DNA of 64,000 nucleotides, from the NCBI RefSeq assembly GCF_900102075.1, contig NZ_FNAV01000006.1, positions 124,001 to 188,000 on the forward strand, read 5' to 3'. Positions 36,872 through 46,028 of the stretch are shown piece by piece. Under the pieces are notes generated by a model. It searched no databases. It had not been told where the DNA came from and saw only the letters and a list, made by a program, of their open reading frames with translations. Position numbers and translations under genes: made by a program. This stretch comes from Salipiger thiooxidans (lineage in GTDB: Bacteria; Pseudomonadota; Alphaproteobacteria; Rhodobacterales; Rhodobacteraceae). Within the stretch, counting starts at the first letter, position 1. The number at the start of each line of letters is the position of its first letter.

Positions 36872-38293
36872 CTATAGCACCGGCGCGATCAGGCGCGTCA
36901 CCCGCGCCCCGATCCGCAGCCAGAGCGGCTGCTGGTCCAGCGACTGGCCGAGCGGCTCGGCATTGGCGAAATCGGTCTGGAGCATCGCCTCGACACGGGC
37001 GGCGAAGGGCTCGTCGAACACCGCGGCCATGGTCTCGAAGTTCAGACGGAACGAGCGGTTGTCGAGGTTGGCGGTGCCGATGCCCACGAAATCGCCGTCG
37101 GTAAGGATGACCTTCTGGTGCAGGAAGCCGGGCTTGTAGCGCCAGATCTGCACGCCGGCCTCGCGCACCTCGTCGAAATACGAGAAGGCGGCCAGCCACG
37201 TCGTCCAGTGGTCGCGCCCCTCGGGCAGCAGCACCCGCACGTCGCAGCCCCGGAGCGCGGCCATCTTCAGCGCGGTCAGGATATCGCCGTCGGGCACGAA
37301 ATAGGGCGTGGCAATCCACACCCGCTCGCGCGCCTCCGTGATCGCATTGAAGAAGAACAGCGCGCCGGTGTCGAGCGTGTCCACCGGCCCGCAGGGCACG
37401 ACCAGCGCGTCGGCACCGTCGGGATCGGGCTCGGGCGTCCAGAAAAGCTCGGTGCCGAGCGCCTCGTCGGTCGCCCAGTGCCAGTCCTCGACATAGGTGA
37501 GCTGCAACTGCGCCACGGCGGGCCCGGCGAGCTTCAGGTGTGTGTCGCGCCACTGCCCGAAGGCCGGGTTCAGCCCGCGGTAGGTGTCGGACATGTTGAG
37601 CCCCCCCATGAACGCGGTCTCGCCGTCCACGATCACCGTCTTGCGGTGGTTGCGGAAGTTGATCTGCAGCCGCGAGGTCGGGCCGCGCACGTCGCGCGGG
37701 TTCAGCACCTTCACCCCGGCGGCGACCAGTCGCTCGCGGTAGGACGCGGGCAGCCCGTAGCAGCCGACGCCGTCGAAGATCATCCGCACCTCGACACCGC
37801 GCGCGGCGGCGGCGATGAGGTGGTCGGCGAAGGTCCGTCCGGTGCCGTCGTCGTCAATGATGTAGTACTGCACCAGCACGTAACGCTGCGCCTTGTCGAT
37901 CTCTGCGAAGATCGCCGCGAAGGTGTCGTCGCCGTCGACCAGCAGGTTCAGCGCGTTGCCCCCGGCGACCGGCATCTCGGCCAGCGTCTCGAAGGCGCGG
38001 AACGCCGGCTTGCGCTGCCGCGGCGCCACCGAGCGCGCATAGGCGCCGAGCTTTCGGATCAGCGCGTGGCTGACCTTGCGGTGCCGGGTGTAGCCGTGCA
38101 GCTTGTGGTGCCCGAAAATCAGGTAGGAGGGCAGCGCGAACCACGGCGCCGCAAGCAGGAACACCACCCAGGCCACGGTGCCCTGCGGCGTGCGCGCATG
38201 GCTGAGCACCCGCCAGATGGCCAGCCCCACGGCAAGGGGCAGCAGGACGGCGAAGATGACGGAGATCAGGATACGCAGGTCGCTGACGATCAT
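36872..38293 (-). CDS. cls: Cardiolipin synthase
   Basis: A 473-residue membrane phosphatidyltransferase: two N-terminal helices (about 5-30, 40-60), then two phospholipase D domains with HKD motifs, NHRKTVIVD (first) and HQKVILTD (second). It joins phosphatidylglycerol molecules to cardiolipin. Length is normal for ClsA. Operon with the EEP-family gene downstream. Confidence 0.93.
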   Translation of the reverse strand: MIVSDLRILISVIFAVLLPLAVGLAIWRVLSHARTPQGTVAWVVFLLAAPWFALPSYLIFGHHKLHGYTRHRKVSHALIRKLGAYARSVAPRQRKPAFRAFETLAEMPVAGGNALNLLVDGDDTFAAIFAEIDKAQRYVLVQYYIIDDDGTGRTFADHLIAAAARGVEVRMIFDGVGCYGLPASYRERLVAAGVKVLNPRDVRGPTSRLQINFRNHRKTVIVDGETAFMGGLNMSDTYRGLNPAFGQWRDTHLKLAGPAVAQLQLTYVEDWHWATDEALGTELFWTPEPDPDGADALVVPCGPVDTLDTGALFFFNAITEARERVWIATPYFVPDGDILTALKMAALRGCDVRVLLPEGRDHWTTWLAAFSYFDEVREAGVQIWRYKPGFLHQKVILTDGDFVGIGTANLDNRSFRLNFETMAAVFDEPFAARVEAMLQTDFANAEPLGQSLDQQPLWLRIGARVTRLIAPVL

Positions 38294-38438
38294 GGGATCA
38301 CTTCTACAGGGAATTTCTTAACCCTGACAGGGGCGAAGAGTTCCCCGGCGAGGTTTCCGGCCCGCCCGTCGCACCCCCTTCCCGCCACCCTGTTCACCGG
38401 CACGTCGTCCGGCGTGGCGCGCACCCCGGCAGCGCCGT

Positions 38439-39227
38439 TCAGAGGTCGAAGGTCGCCAGCACCGGCGCATGGTCCGAGGGCTTTTCCCAGCCGCGAGCGG
38501 CGCGCAGGATGCGGCTCGAATGGCCGGCGCCCGCGATGTCAGGCGTCGCCCAGACGTGGTCGAGACGGCGGCCCTTGTCGGCCGTGTCCCAGTCCCGCGC
38601 CCGGTAGGACCACCACGAATAGAGCTGGCCCTCGGGGATGTCCTTGCGGGTGATGTCGACCCAGTTGCCCGCCTCCTGCGTCTCGGCCAGCGCCGCGACC
38701 TCGACCGGCGTGTGCGAGACCACCTTCAGCAGCGCCTTATGGGACCAGACGTCATCCTCGCGCGGGGCGATGTTGAGATCGCCCACGAGGATCGACTTGC
38801 CGAAACGCTCGGCCCGGAACCAGTCGCGCATCTCGGCGAGGTAATCGAGCTTCTGCCCGAACTTCTCGTTGAGCTCGCGGTCGGGGATGTCGCCACCGGC
38901 GGGGACGTAGAAATTGTGCACGGTCACGCCGTTCTCGAGCTCGGCTGCGACGTGGCGGGCGTGGCCCAGCTGCGCGAAATCGCGGTCACCCACGTCCCGG
39001 ATTGGCAGCTTCGACAGGATGGCGACTCCGTTATAGCCCTTCTGGCCCCGCGCCACGATATGGCCGTAGCCCAGCGCCCGGAATGCCTCGAGCGGGATCT
39101 TCTCGACCGGGCTCTTGCACTCCTGCAGACAAAGCACGTCCGGCGCCTCCTCAGTCAGGAGCTGGCAGACCAGCGACTCGCGCAGGCGGACGGAATTGAT
39201 GTTCCAGGTGGCGAGCGTGAAGGACAT
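38439..39227 (-). CDS. xth: Exodeoxyribonuclease III
   Basis: A 262-residue AP endonuclease/3' exonuclease of base-excision repair: ATWNINSVRLR, CLQECKS (metal-binding Glu), VGDLNIAP and the final PSDHAPV catalytic His. The order and length are standard. AGGAG precedes the ATG. Single gene; the transporter gene downstream on the same strand starts separately. Confidence 0.94.
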   Translation of the reverse strand: MSFTLATWNINSVRLRESLVCQLLTEEAPDVLCLQECKSPVEKIPLEAFRALGYGHIVARGQKGYNGVAILSKLPIRDVGDRDFAQLGHARHVAAELENGVTVHNFYVPAGGDIPDRELNEKFGQKLDYLAEMRDWFRAERFGKSILVGDLNIAPREDDVWSHKALLKVVSHTPVEVAALAETQEAGNWVDITRKDIPEGQLYSWWSYRARDWDTADKGRRLDHVWATPDIAGAGHSSRILRAARGWEKPSDHAPVLATFDL

Positions 39228-39362
39228 TGCGGTCTCCTGAGGCGGTCACGGGTTGGGCGGTCACGTGCCGGTTGGGCATGGGCCGGGTGGGCATGGGCGC
39301 GGGGAACGTCGCACCGGGCGGGGCCGGGCGCAACCCCGCCCGTGGCCTCCCGGTACCGGGGC

Positions 39363-40265
39363 TCAGAGCACCAGCACGAGGACGAGGATCGATAGCCCGA
39401 GGAAACCGATGCCGGCCAGCTCGCGCCGGCTGACGCTCTCCTTGAAGAACAGCACCGAGGCCATGAGCGAGAACAGCAGCTCCACCTGCCCCAGCGCCTG
39501 GACGTAGGCCGCGGTCTGCAGGGTGAAGGCGATGAACCACGAGAGGCTGCCCGCCATCGAGGTCAGCCCGAGCCACACTGCGACCTTCCGAGCGTTCCAG
39601 ACCGCCGCGATCTGGCCGGGCTCGGCCACGCGCAGCCAGAGCGACATGGCGATGACCTGGCTCACGACGACGCAGACATAGGTCACCGAGGCGCGCAGCA
39701 CCGGGTCGTCGCCGGCGATCTCGAGCGAGGCGGCGCGATAGCCCACCGCCGAGAAGGCGAAGAAGAAGCCCGAGGCGAGGCCCAGCGCCACCGCCCGGTT
39801 CGCCACCCGCCGCATCAGGCCGCCCGAGAGACCGGGCGTGTCGGACAGCAGCAGCACGCCCACGAGCCCGATCAGGATCGCCGCCCAGCCGGCGCGCGAG
39901 ATCACCTCGCCCAGCACGACGGCGCCGAGAATCGCGGTCTGGATGACCTCGGTCTTCTTGAAGGTGATGCCCACCGCGAAATTGCGCTGCCGGAAGATCG
40001 CCACGACGCAGATGGTGGCAAGGATCTGCCCCAGCGCGCCGATCCAGGCGTAAATCCAGAACGCCCAGTCGAGTTGCGGCCAGCCCTGCCCCGTGGACCA
40101 GAGGTAGATCCCGGTGAACAGCAGCGCCGGCGGCAGCGCATAGGCGAAGCGCGCAAAGGTCGAGCCGGTCGACGTCAGCGCCCCCATGCTCAGCACCTTG
40201 TGGAGCATGAAGCGCAGGGTCTGAAAGAAGGCGGCAGAGAGGGTGACGGCGATCCAGAGGTCCAT
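39363..40265 (-). CDS. DMT-superfamily (EamA-like) transporter
   Basis: A 300-residue membrane protein with ten predicted helices in two halves, as in the drug/metabolite transporter family. The second half keeps a QVELLFSLMASVLFFKES segment, the EamA C-terminal signature with the conserved Glu. Substrate unknown. Single gene. Confidence 0.87.
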   Translation of the reverse strand: MDLWIAVTLSAAFFQTLRFMLHKVLSMGALTSTGSTFARFAYALPPALLFTGIYLWSTGQGWPQLDWAFWIYAWIGALGQILATICVVAIFRQRNFAVGITFKKTEVIQTAILGAVVLGEVISRAGWAAILIGLVGVLLLSDTPGLSGGLMRRVANRAVALGLASGFFFAFSAVGYRAASLEIAGDDPVLRASVTYVCVVVSQVIAMSLWLRVAEPGQIAAVWNARKVAVWLGLTSMAGSLSWFIAFTLQTAAYVQALGQVELLFSLMASVLFFKESVSRRELAGIGFLGLSILVLVLVL

Positions 40266-40371
40266 GGGCGCAAGCTATGACGGGCTTTGCGGCGAATGAC
40301 CAGATCGCTTGGCACCGCAAGGGGATAGGATGCGCGCGCGCTCGAACTCCGTACCTGCGTCGCGGTCGGAT

Positions 40372-40474
40372 GGGGGCGCTGCCCCCGTCTCCTGCGGAGA
40401 CTCCCCCGGGATATTTCTGGCCAATGGAAACCGGGAGCGCCGGGCCGCGTGTTTCCTCTGGCTTCAAATATCCC
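40372..40474. repeat. Palindrome-rich intergenic repeat with inverted arm
   Basis: The core GGGGGCGCTGCCCCC (40372-40386), then TCTCCTGCGGAGA and CTCCCCCGGGATATTT, is followed at 40452-40474 by an inverted copy of the last part, so GGGATATTT...TGGAAA (40409-40431) can pair with TTTCC...AAATATCCC. Between the transporter and rluE genes. Same family as the elements at 20.7, 23.5 and 55.6 kb. Confidence 0.8.
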
Positions 40475-40516
40475 CGCCGGAGGCTCCTGCCGGTGTCGCC
40501 GGCGCGGGGGCCGGGA

Positions 40517-41056
40517 TCAGAGCGCCCGCCATTCGCCCGGCGCGAGCCCTGCCACCGACCAGTCGCCGATCGACCAGCGCACCAGCCGCAGGCAGGGCAG
40601 GCCGACATGGGCGGTCATCCGGCGCACCTGGCGGTTGCGGCCTTCGGTGATGGTGAGCTCGAGCCAGGCATCGGGCACCGACTTGCGGAACCTGACCGGC
40701 GGCACCCGCGGCCAGAGATCGGGCGGCGGCAGGCGGCGCACCGTGGCGGGTCGGGTCGGGCCGTCATTGAGGGTGACGCCGCGGCGCAGCTGCGCGAGCT
40801 GGTCGTCGGTCGGGTCGCCCTCGACCTGCACGAGGTAGGTCTTGGGCTTGCGGAACTTCGGATGCGCGATGCGGGCCTGCAGCGCACCGTCGTCGGTGAG
40901 CAGCAGCAGGCCCTCGCTGTCCCGGTCGAGCCGCCCCGCGGGATACACCCGCGGCACCTCGACATAATCCGAGAGCGTCGCCCGCGGGCTGTCGGCGTTG
41001 CCCTTGTCGGTGAATTGCGACAGCACCCCGTAGGGCTTGTTGAGCAGGATCAGCAT
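40517..41056 (-). CDS. rluE: 23S rRNA pseudouridine synthase (RluE family)
   Basis: A 179-residue RsuA/RluE-type pseudouridine synthase lacking an S4 domain: [11 protein letters not shown], the catalytic Asp in [15 protein letters not shown], and RNRQVRRM. E. coli RluE modifies U2457 of 23S rRNA. ATG 41056 lies one base after the tadA stop, so the two are co-translated. Confidence 0.9.
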   Translation of the reverse strand: MLILLNKPYGVLSQFTDKGNADSPRATLSDYVEVPRVYPAGRLDRDSEGLLLLTDDGALQARIAHPKFRKPKTYLVQVEGDPTDDQLAQLRRGVTLNDGPTRPATVRRLPPPDLWPRVPPVRFRKSVPDAWLELTITEGRNRQVRRMTAHVGLPCLRLVRWSIGDWSVAGLAPGEWRAL

Positions 41057-41057
41057 G

Positions 41058-41507
41058 TCAGCGGCGCTCCGCGAAAAAACCGCGCAGGAGGGTCTCGGCC
41101 TCCGCCGCGGCGATGCCATCGTAGACCTCGGGCACGTGGTGGCACTGCGGGTGCGCGTAGACCCGCGCGCCCTGCGCGACACCGCCGGACTTGGGGTCGG
41201 CGGCACCGTAGTAGAGCCGGGCGACGCGGGCGAAGGAGATCGCCGCGGCGCACATCGGACAGGGCTCGAGCGTGACGTAGAGATCGTGCCCCGGCAGGCG
41301 CTCGGAGCCCGCATCGGCGCAGGCGGCGCGCAGGGCGAGGATCTCGGCATGGGCGGTCGGATCGTTGAGCTCGCGCGTGCGGTTGCCCGCCGCCGCCACG
41401 ACGCGGCCGTCGGGGGCGACCACGACGGCCCCCACGGGCACCTCGCCGCGCGCGGCGGCGGCCCGCGCCTCGGTCAGCGCCTGTGCCATGTGACTGCGAA
41501 AGCTCAT
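41058..41507 (-). CDS. tadA: tRNA adenosine(34) deaminase
   Basis: A 149-residue zinc deaminase that makes wobble inosine in tRNA-Arg. Zinc and catalytic residues are His53 and Glu55 (TAHAEI), Cys83 and Cys86 (PCPMCA). The [20 protein letters not shown] end fits TadA. Followed by rluE, so this is an RNA-modification operon; rluB is divergent upstream. Confidence 0.93.
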   Translation of the reverse strand: MSFRSHMAQALTEARAAAARGEVPVGAVVVAPDGRVVAAAGNRTRELNDPTAHAEILALRAACADAGSERLPGHDLYVTLEPCPMCAAAISFARVARLYYGAADPKSGGVAQGARVYAHPQCHHVPEVYDGIAAAEAETLLRGFFAERR

Positions 41508-41584
41508 GGGGCAGGCTCATATCCGGTCGCCGCGGCTTTGGCGAGGCGCTTCCCCCGGGCGCGGTCCTGCTGTATGGCAGGCGC

Positions 41585-42535
41585 ATGACAAAACCGCCCG
41601 CCCGCCGCAGCCCGGCACGCCCCTCTCCTGCCGCCGGTCCCAAGTCGGGACCGAAGACCGGCGCCAAGCCCGGAGCAAAAGCCGGTGCCAAGCCCGGCAC
41701 CCCGTCCGGGGCGCCATCGGGCGCGCCCGCCGGCACGCCTGCCGGCGACCGCATCGCCAAGGTGCTTGCCCGCGCCGGCGTCGCCAGCCGTCGCGAGGCG
41801 GAGAAGATGATCGAGATGGGCCGCGTGGCGGTCAACGGCGAGATCATCACCCGCGCCGCGCTCAACGTGACCGACAAGGACAAGGTCACCGTCGACGGCA
41901 AGCCCGTCGACGCCCCCGAGGATCCGCGCATCTGGCTCTACCACAAGCCCGCCGGGCTGGTGACCACGACCAAGGACGAGCAGGGCCGCCCGACGATCTA
42001 CGACGACCTTCCCGAGGAACTCCCCCGGGTGATGAGCGTTGGCCGGCTCGACCTCAATTCCGAGGGGCTGCTGCTGCTCACCAACGACGGCGGCATCAAG
42101 CGCAGGCTCGAGCTGCCCTCGACCGGCTGGCTGCGCAAGTACCGGGTGCGGGTGAACGGCAAGCCCAGCGACGACATGCTGGCCCCCCTGCGCGCCGGCA
42201 TCGTCATCGATGGGCAGGCCTTCCAGCCGATGGAGGTCACGCTCGACCGCCAGCAGGGCGCCAACGCCTGGCTCACCATCGGCCTGCGCGAGGGCAAGAA
42301 CCGCGAGATCCGCCGCGCCATGACCGACATCGGGCTCACGGTGAACCGGCTGATCCGTGTCTCCTACGGGCCCTTCCAGCTTGGCCAGCTCAAGCAGGGC
42401 GAGGTGCAGGAAGTGCGCAGCAGGGTCGTGCGCGACCAGCTGGGGCTCGAGGGCGCGAAATCCAACCGCCCGCAGCCGACGCGCCGCCGCAAGCCGGCGC
42501 CGGACGGCGCCAAGGAATCGCCAAAAAGGCGATAA
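41585..42535 (+). CDS. rluB: 23S/16S rRNA pseudouridine synthase (RluB family)
   Basis: The 316-residue enzyme has an Ala/Pro/Lys-rich N-terminal tail with GAKPGAK-type repeats (about 18-50), an S4 RNA-binding domain (IAKVLARAGVASRREAEKMI), and the catalytic domain ([18 protein letters not shown] with its Asp; KNREIRRAM). E. coli RluB acts on U2605 of 23S rRNA. A basic C-terminal tail is also present. The low-complexity tails are typical for roseobacter RluB. Confidence 0.9.
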   Translation: MTKPPARRSPARPSPAAGPKSGPKTGAKPGAKAGAKPGTPSGAPSGAPAGTPAGDRIAKVLARAGVASRREAEKMIEMGRVAVNGEIITRAALNVTDKDKVTVDGKPVDAPEDPRIWLYHKPAGLVTTTKDEQGRPTIYDDLPEELPRVMSVGRLDLNSEGLLLLTNDGGIKRRLELPSTGWLRKYRVRVNGKPSDDMLAPLRAGIVIDGQAFQPMEVTLDRQQGANAWLTIGLREGKNREIRRAMTDIGLTVNRLIRVSYGPFQLGQLKQGEVQEVRSRVVRDQLGLEGAKSNRPQPTRRRKPAPDGAKESPKRR

Positions 42536-42620
42536 CCCCCTGTTAACCTTCGTGAAATAATCGTGGATTTTCCCGCGATATGCCGCTTTTTCGCCCGGTT
42601 TCGCCGTCATCTCAGGTTTC

Positions 42621-42821
42621 ATGATGACGACGATCCTGGCCTTTGCGATTCTCCTGGTGACAACGCTGCTGGTTCTCGGGAACCTGCGCACGGTCGCGCA
42701 TGACACGTTCGAAGCGCTGTCCTCGGCGGTGCTCCGGCTGCGCCACAGCGGCAACCCGGGCGCGAAGCTCGCCTTTGCGGCGCTCTGGGTCCTGATTTTC
42801 GCCCTCAGCTACCTTCTGTGA
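42621..42821 (+). CDS. Small two-helix membrane protein
   Basis: A 66-residue protein with one hydrophobic helix at about 3-20 and another at about 49-66, joined by a charged loop. Not a family I recognise. It begins the XpaC/TelA cluster and ends 25 bases before the first XpaC-like gene. Its C-terminal half resembles the 29-residue protein at 43786-43875. A second ATG at 42624 is equally possible. Confidence 0.65.
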   Translation: MMTTILAFAILLVTTLLVLGNLRTVAHDTFEALSSAVLRLRHSGNPGAKLAFAALWVLIFALSYLL

Positions 42822-42846
42822 CCGATGGAACCGGGGGGACATCGAC

Positions 42847-43704
42847 ATGGCCAAGACCACTGAGACACGCGGCGCGGACAACGGCATGGGCCCGCTCGAC
42901 TCGGGTCTCGGGCTGCTGTTCCTCGCGGCCTTCCCGCTGATCCTGCTGCTGTTCCAGGGCCACGCGAGCTCGGCCTTTGCCGCGGTCTTACAGCTGGCAA
43001 TGCTGCTGTCCGCGCTGCGGCTGATCCACCGCGGCCAGCAGATCCAGAACGCCTATGACGCCGCGACCACCGCCCGCGCGCCCCGCTTTCCGCGCAAGAT
43101 CGCGGGCGCGTTGGTGATCGGGCTGATGGTGCTGATCCTTGCCGGGCATCACTTCGCCAACCTCCTCGTGCCGCTGGTCTTCGGCATCGTCGCCACCGGG
43201 CTCAGCCTCGCCGCCTTCGGCTTCGACCCGCTGACGCCCAAGGGCTGCATTTGCGGCACCGGGAACGCCTGCGAGGAAGACACGACCGGCCCCGATCCCC
43301 TGGCGCTCGAGGCGCTGGAGCGGATCAATGCCAAGCTCGACGAGATGGTCTACGAGGTCGCCAACCTCGGCGATACCGAGCTGACCCGCCAGGTCGAGGC
43401 GCTGAAGAACGGCATCATGGGGCTGATCCGCACGCTGGGCGAGGATCCGGGCGGGATCAGGCGCCTGCGCAGGCCCGTTGTCCGCTTCGTGGAACTGTTC
43501 CGCCGCGAGAACGACCAGCTCGTCGCGGCCTGGGATACGGTCGACCGCGTCCGGGCGCGCCGGCGCTACGTCGCCCGCGTCACCGCGCTGGGTGACACCT
43601 TCGAGGACCGCGCCCGCAAGGCCGGTGCAAGGACCGGGCGTGACGCCTTCGAACTGGAGGCCGACCTCCTGTGGAACCGCATGGCACACAACCGCGCTGC
43701 CTGA
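42847..43704 (+). CDS. XpaC-like membrane protein with cytoplasmic Cys cluster
   Basis: A 285-residue protein with four membrane helices (about 21-36, 42-60, 86-100, 104-124) and a soluble helical C-terminal domain. It is a diverged paralogue of the XpaC protein at 43877: both share FPRKI/IPRKI before helix 3, LAAFGxDPLxxKG after helix 4 and IRTxxEDP later. Unlike the paralogue, it has Cys134, Cys136 and Cys142 (CxCxxxxxC) just after helix 4, a possible metal or redox site. GGGGGGAC lies before the ATG. Role inferred as a TelA partner in envelope stress. Confidence 0.72.
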   Translation: MAKTTETRGADNGMGPLDSGLGLLFLAAFPLILLLFQGHASSAFAAVLQLAMLLSALRLIHRGQQIQNAYDAATTARAPRFPRKIAGALVIGLMVLILAGHHFANLLVPLVFGIVATGLSLAAFGFDPLTPKGCICGTGNACEEDTTGPDPLALEALERINAKLDEMVYEVANLGDTELTRQVEALKNGIMGLIRTLGEDPGGIRRLRRPVVRFVELFRRENDQLVAAWDTVDRVRARRRYVARVTALGDTFEDRARKAGARTGRDAFELEADLLWNRMAHNRAA

Positions 43705-43785
43705 GCGAAACCGCGCCGACTCCCCTAGCAAGTTCCCGCCTTTGCCCCTAAGTTTTCCACGAACCGCGGAAATACTGGAGGCGGC

Positions 43786-43875
43786 ATGTCTGGTTCTGCA
43801 CTGCAGAGAACGGCTTATGTTCTTCTGATCGTGCTCCTTTTCGGGGTCACTTCGGGATGGCTCGGAGGGCTCTGA
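43786..43875 (+). CDS. 29-residue single-helix membrane peptide
   Basis: A short frame with an excellent ribosome-binding site (GGAGG, 4 bases before ATG) encodes a peptide starting MSGSALQRTAYVLLIV with one hydrophobic helix. Its stop is one base before the start of the next gene, so translation is coupled. It resembles the C-terminal half of the 66-residue protein at 42621, which likewise precedes an XpaC-like gene. Too short to be assigned to a family. Confidence 0.7.
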   Translation: MSGSALQRTAYVLLIVLLFGVTSGWLGGL

Positions 43876-43876
43876 C

Positions 43877-44782
43877 ATGGCGCAGCGCTACGGCGGCAAG
43901 TACAGCCCCGACTCCCCCGAGGGCGACGCCCCCGAGGCGGTAGAACGCATCCGCCCCAGCCACTACAAGGGCGCGCGGGTCGATCCGGTCGGCGCCCGTT
44001 CCAACGTGCTCTTCGCGCCGCCCATCGTGCTGGCCGCAACCTCGCTCGGCGGCGGCGCGGCGCAGCTCGCCACCGGCCTGGCCGGCGCCGGTGTGCTGCT
44101 TCTGGGCGCGTGGCTCCTGCGCGAGGGGCTGCGGGCCGAGGCCGCCTTCGCGGAACGCCGCGTGGCGCGCCGTCCGGCGATTCCGCGCAAGATCTTCGCG
44201 GCCGGGCTCGCCGGGCTCGGCGTCGCCATCGCGGTCGTGAGCAAGACCGATTCCATGCAATTCGCCGCCCCCCTGCTCTACGGGCTCAGCGCCGCCGCGC
44301 TGCATCTTGCCGCCTTCGGCATCGACCCGCTCCGGAGCAAGGGCATGGAGGGCGTCGACACCTTCCAGCAGGACCGCGTCGCCCGCGCCGTGCAGGAGGC
44401 CGAGACCTACCTGACCGAGATGGAGGACGCCGTCCGCCGCGCCGGAGACCGCCAGGTCGAGGCACGGGTGGAGCGATTCCATGCCAAGGTGTCGGAACTG
44501 ATCCGCACGGTCGAGGAAGACCCCCGCGACCTCACCGCCGCCCGCCGTTACCTCGGCGTCTACCTGATGGGCGCACGCGATGCTGCCGTCAAATTCGCCG
44601 ACATCTACAGCCGGACGCAGGATCGTGGGGCAAAGAGCGATTTCATGATGCTTCTGACCGACCTCGAGGAGAGTTTCGGTCAAAAAACTGAGAAGCTTCT
44701 GCTGGACAACAATGCCGACCTCTCGGTCGAAATCGAAGTTCTCCGGGATCGGTTGCAACGCGAAGGCGTTCGACCGAGTTGA
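43877..44782 (+). CDS. XpaC (5-bromo-4-chloroindolyl phosphate hydrolysis) family protein
   Basis: The 301-residue protein has a charged N-terminus, four membrane helices (about 45-60, 66-82, 106-123, 130-147) and a C-terminal helical domain (about 160-301) with IRTVEEDPRDLTAARRYL, typical of XpaC. The family name comes from an indirect phenotype in Bacillus; true activity is unknown. XpaC genes are regularly next to telA, as here (39-base gap). Likely acts at the membrane together with TelA. Confidence 0.82.
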   Translation: MAQRYGGKYSPDSPEGDAPEAVERIRPSHYKGARVDPVGARSNVLFAPPIVLAATSLGGGAAQLATGLAGAGVLLLGAWLLREGLRAEAAFAERRVARRPAIPRKIFAAGLAGLGVAIAVVSKTDSMQFAAPLLYGLSAAALHLAAFGIDPLRSKGMEGVDTFQQDRVARAVQEAETYLTEMEDAVRRAGDRQVEARVERFHAKVSELIRTVEEDPRDLTAARRYLGVYLMGARDAAVKFADIYSRTQDRGAKSDFMMLLTDLEESFGQKTEKLLLDNNADLSVEIEVLRDRLQREGVRPS

Positions 44783-44821
44783 GCCCCGGGGCGGAACGCC
44801 ACGCAAGTCAGGGAATGTCCG

Positions 44822-46024
44822 ATGTCTGAAAAAGTGAAAGCAGAGGCCACGATGACCGAGGCCATGGTCGAGGAAGTGAACGCGGTGGTCCTGCCCGAGC
44901 CCGGTGACGCGCGGGCGGTGATCTCGCTTCAGGACGCCACGCCCGAGGTCAGCGAGGAGATCCGCTCTCGCATGGCCGAGATCGACATGGGCGACACCAA
45001 TTCCATCGTCTCCTTCGGCGCCGGTGCCCAGACCGAGCTGCAGGAAATCAGCCAGGCGATGCTCGACGGCGTCCGCAACAAGGACGTGGGCCCCGCCGGC
45101 GACGGGCTGCGCGACATCGTCACCACCATCCGCGGCTTCTCGGTCTCCGAGCTCGACGTGCGCCGCGATCGCAGCTGGTGGGAAAAGCTGCTCGGCCGTA
45201 CCGCACCCTTCGCCAAGTTCACCGCCCGCTACGAGGAAGTGCAGGGCCAGATCGACCGCATCACCGACAACCTGCTGAAGCACGAGCACGTGCTGCTGAA
45301 GGACATCAAGTCGCTCGACCTGCTCTACGACAAGACCCTGAACTTCTACGACGAGCTGGCACTCTACATCGCCGCCGGCGAGGAAAAGCTGCGGGAGCTC
45401 GACACCGTCACCATCCCCGCCAAGGAGGCCGAGGTTCAGGCCGCCGCCGAGAACGACCAGGTGATGAAGGCGCAGGAGCTGCGCGACCTGCGGGCTTCCC
45501 GCGACGATCTCGAGCGGCGGGTTCACGACCTCAAGCTCACCCGCCAGGTGACGATGCAATCCCTGCCCTCGATCCGCCTGGTGCAGGAGAACGACAAGTC
45601 GCTTGTCACCAAGATCAACTCGACCCTCGTGAACACCGTGCCGCTGTGGGAGACGCAGCTCGCGCAGGCGGTCACCATCCAGCGCTCGGCCGAAGCCGCG
45701 GGCGCCGTGCGCGAGGCGACGGACCTGACCAACGAGCTGCTCACCGCCAATGCCGCCAACCTGCGCGACAGCAACAAGGTCATCCGGCAGGAGATGGAGC
45801 GCGGCGTCTTCGACATCGAGGCCGTCAAGCAGGCCAATTCCGACCTGATCGCGACGATCCAGGAAAGCCTGCAGATCGCCGACGAGGGCAAGGCGCGCCG
45901 TGCCGCCGCCGAGGAGGAGCTCAAGAAGATGGAGCACGAATTGCGCGACACGCTGGCCTCGGCCAAGGCGCGCCGTGATGGGATCGGCGACAACGCGGGC
46001 ACCTCTGTGCCGAAGGGCGCCTGA
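44822..46024 (+). CDS. telA: Toxic anion resistance protein TelA
   Basis: A 400-residue soluble, mainly helical protein of the TelA family (KlaA): DVRRDRSWWEKLLGRTAPFAKF, then long helices through about 360. Homologues affect resistance to tellurite, some antibiotics and nisin, and in Bacillus YceH belongs to a stress operon. The mechanism is unknown; co-location with XpaC supports a membrane-associated role. ATG 44822. Followed after 4 bases by the DUF2927 gene, so one operon. Confidence 0.92.
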   Translation: MSEKVKAEATMTEAMVEEVNAVVLPEPGDARAVISLQDATPEVSEEIRSRMAEIDMGDTNSIVSFGAGAQTELQEISQAMLDGVRNKDVGPAGDGLRDIVTTIRGFSVSELDVRRDRSWWEKLLGRTAPFAKFTARYEEVQGQIDRITDNLLKHEHVLLKDIKSLDLLYDKTLNFYDELALYIAAGEEKLRELDTVTIPAKEAEVQAAAENDQVMKAQELRDLRASRDDLERRVHDLKLTRQVTMQSLPSIRLVQENDKSLVTKINSTLVNTVPLWETQLAQAVTIQRSAEAAGAVREATDLTNELLTANAANLRDSNKVIRQEMERGVFDIEAVKQANSDLIATIQESLQIADEGKARRAAAEEELKKMEHELRDTLASAKARRDGIGDNAGTSVPKGA

Positions 46025-46028
46025 CCGA

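Noticed and set aside
34438-37104. Plus-strand open frame of 888 codons
   Set aside because: It lies opposite four recognised genes (Trm112, LON, ybbN, EEP) and has the composition of a mirror frame.
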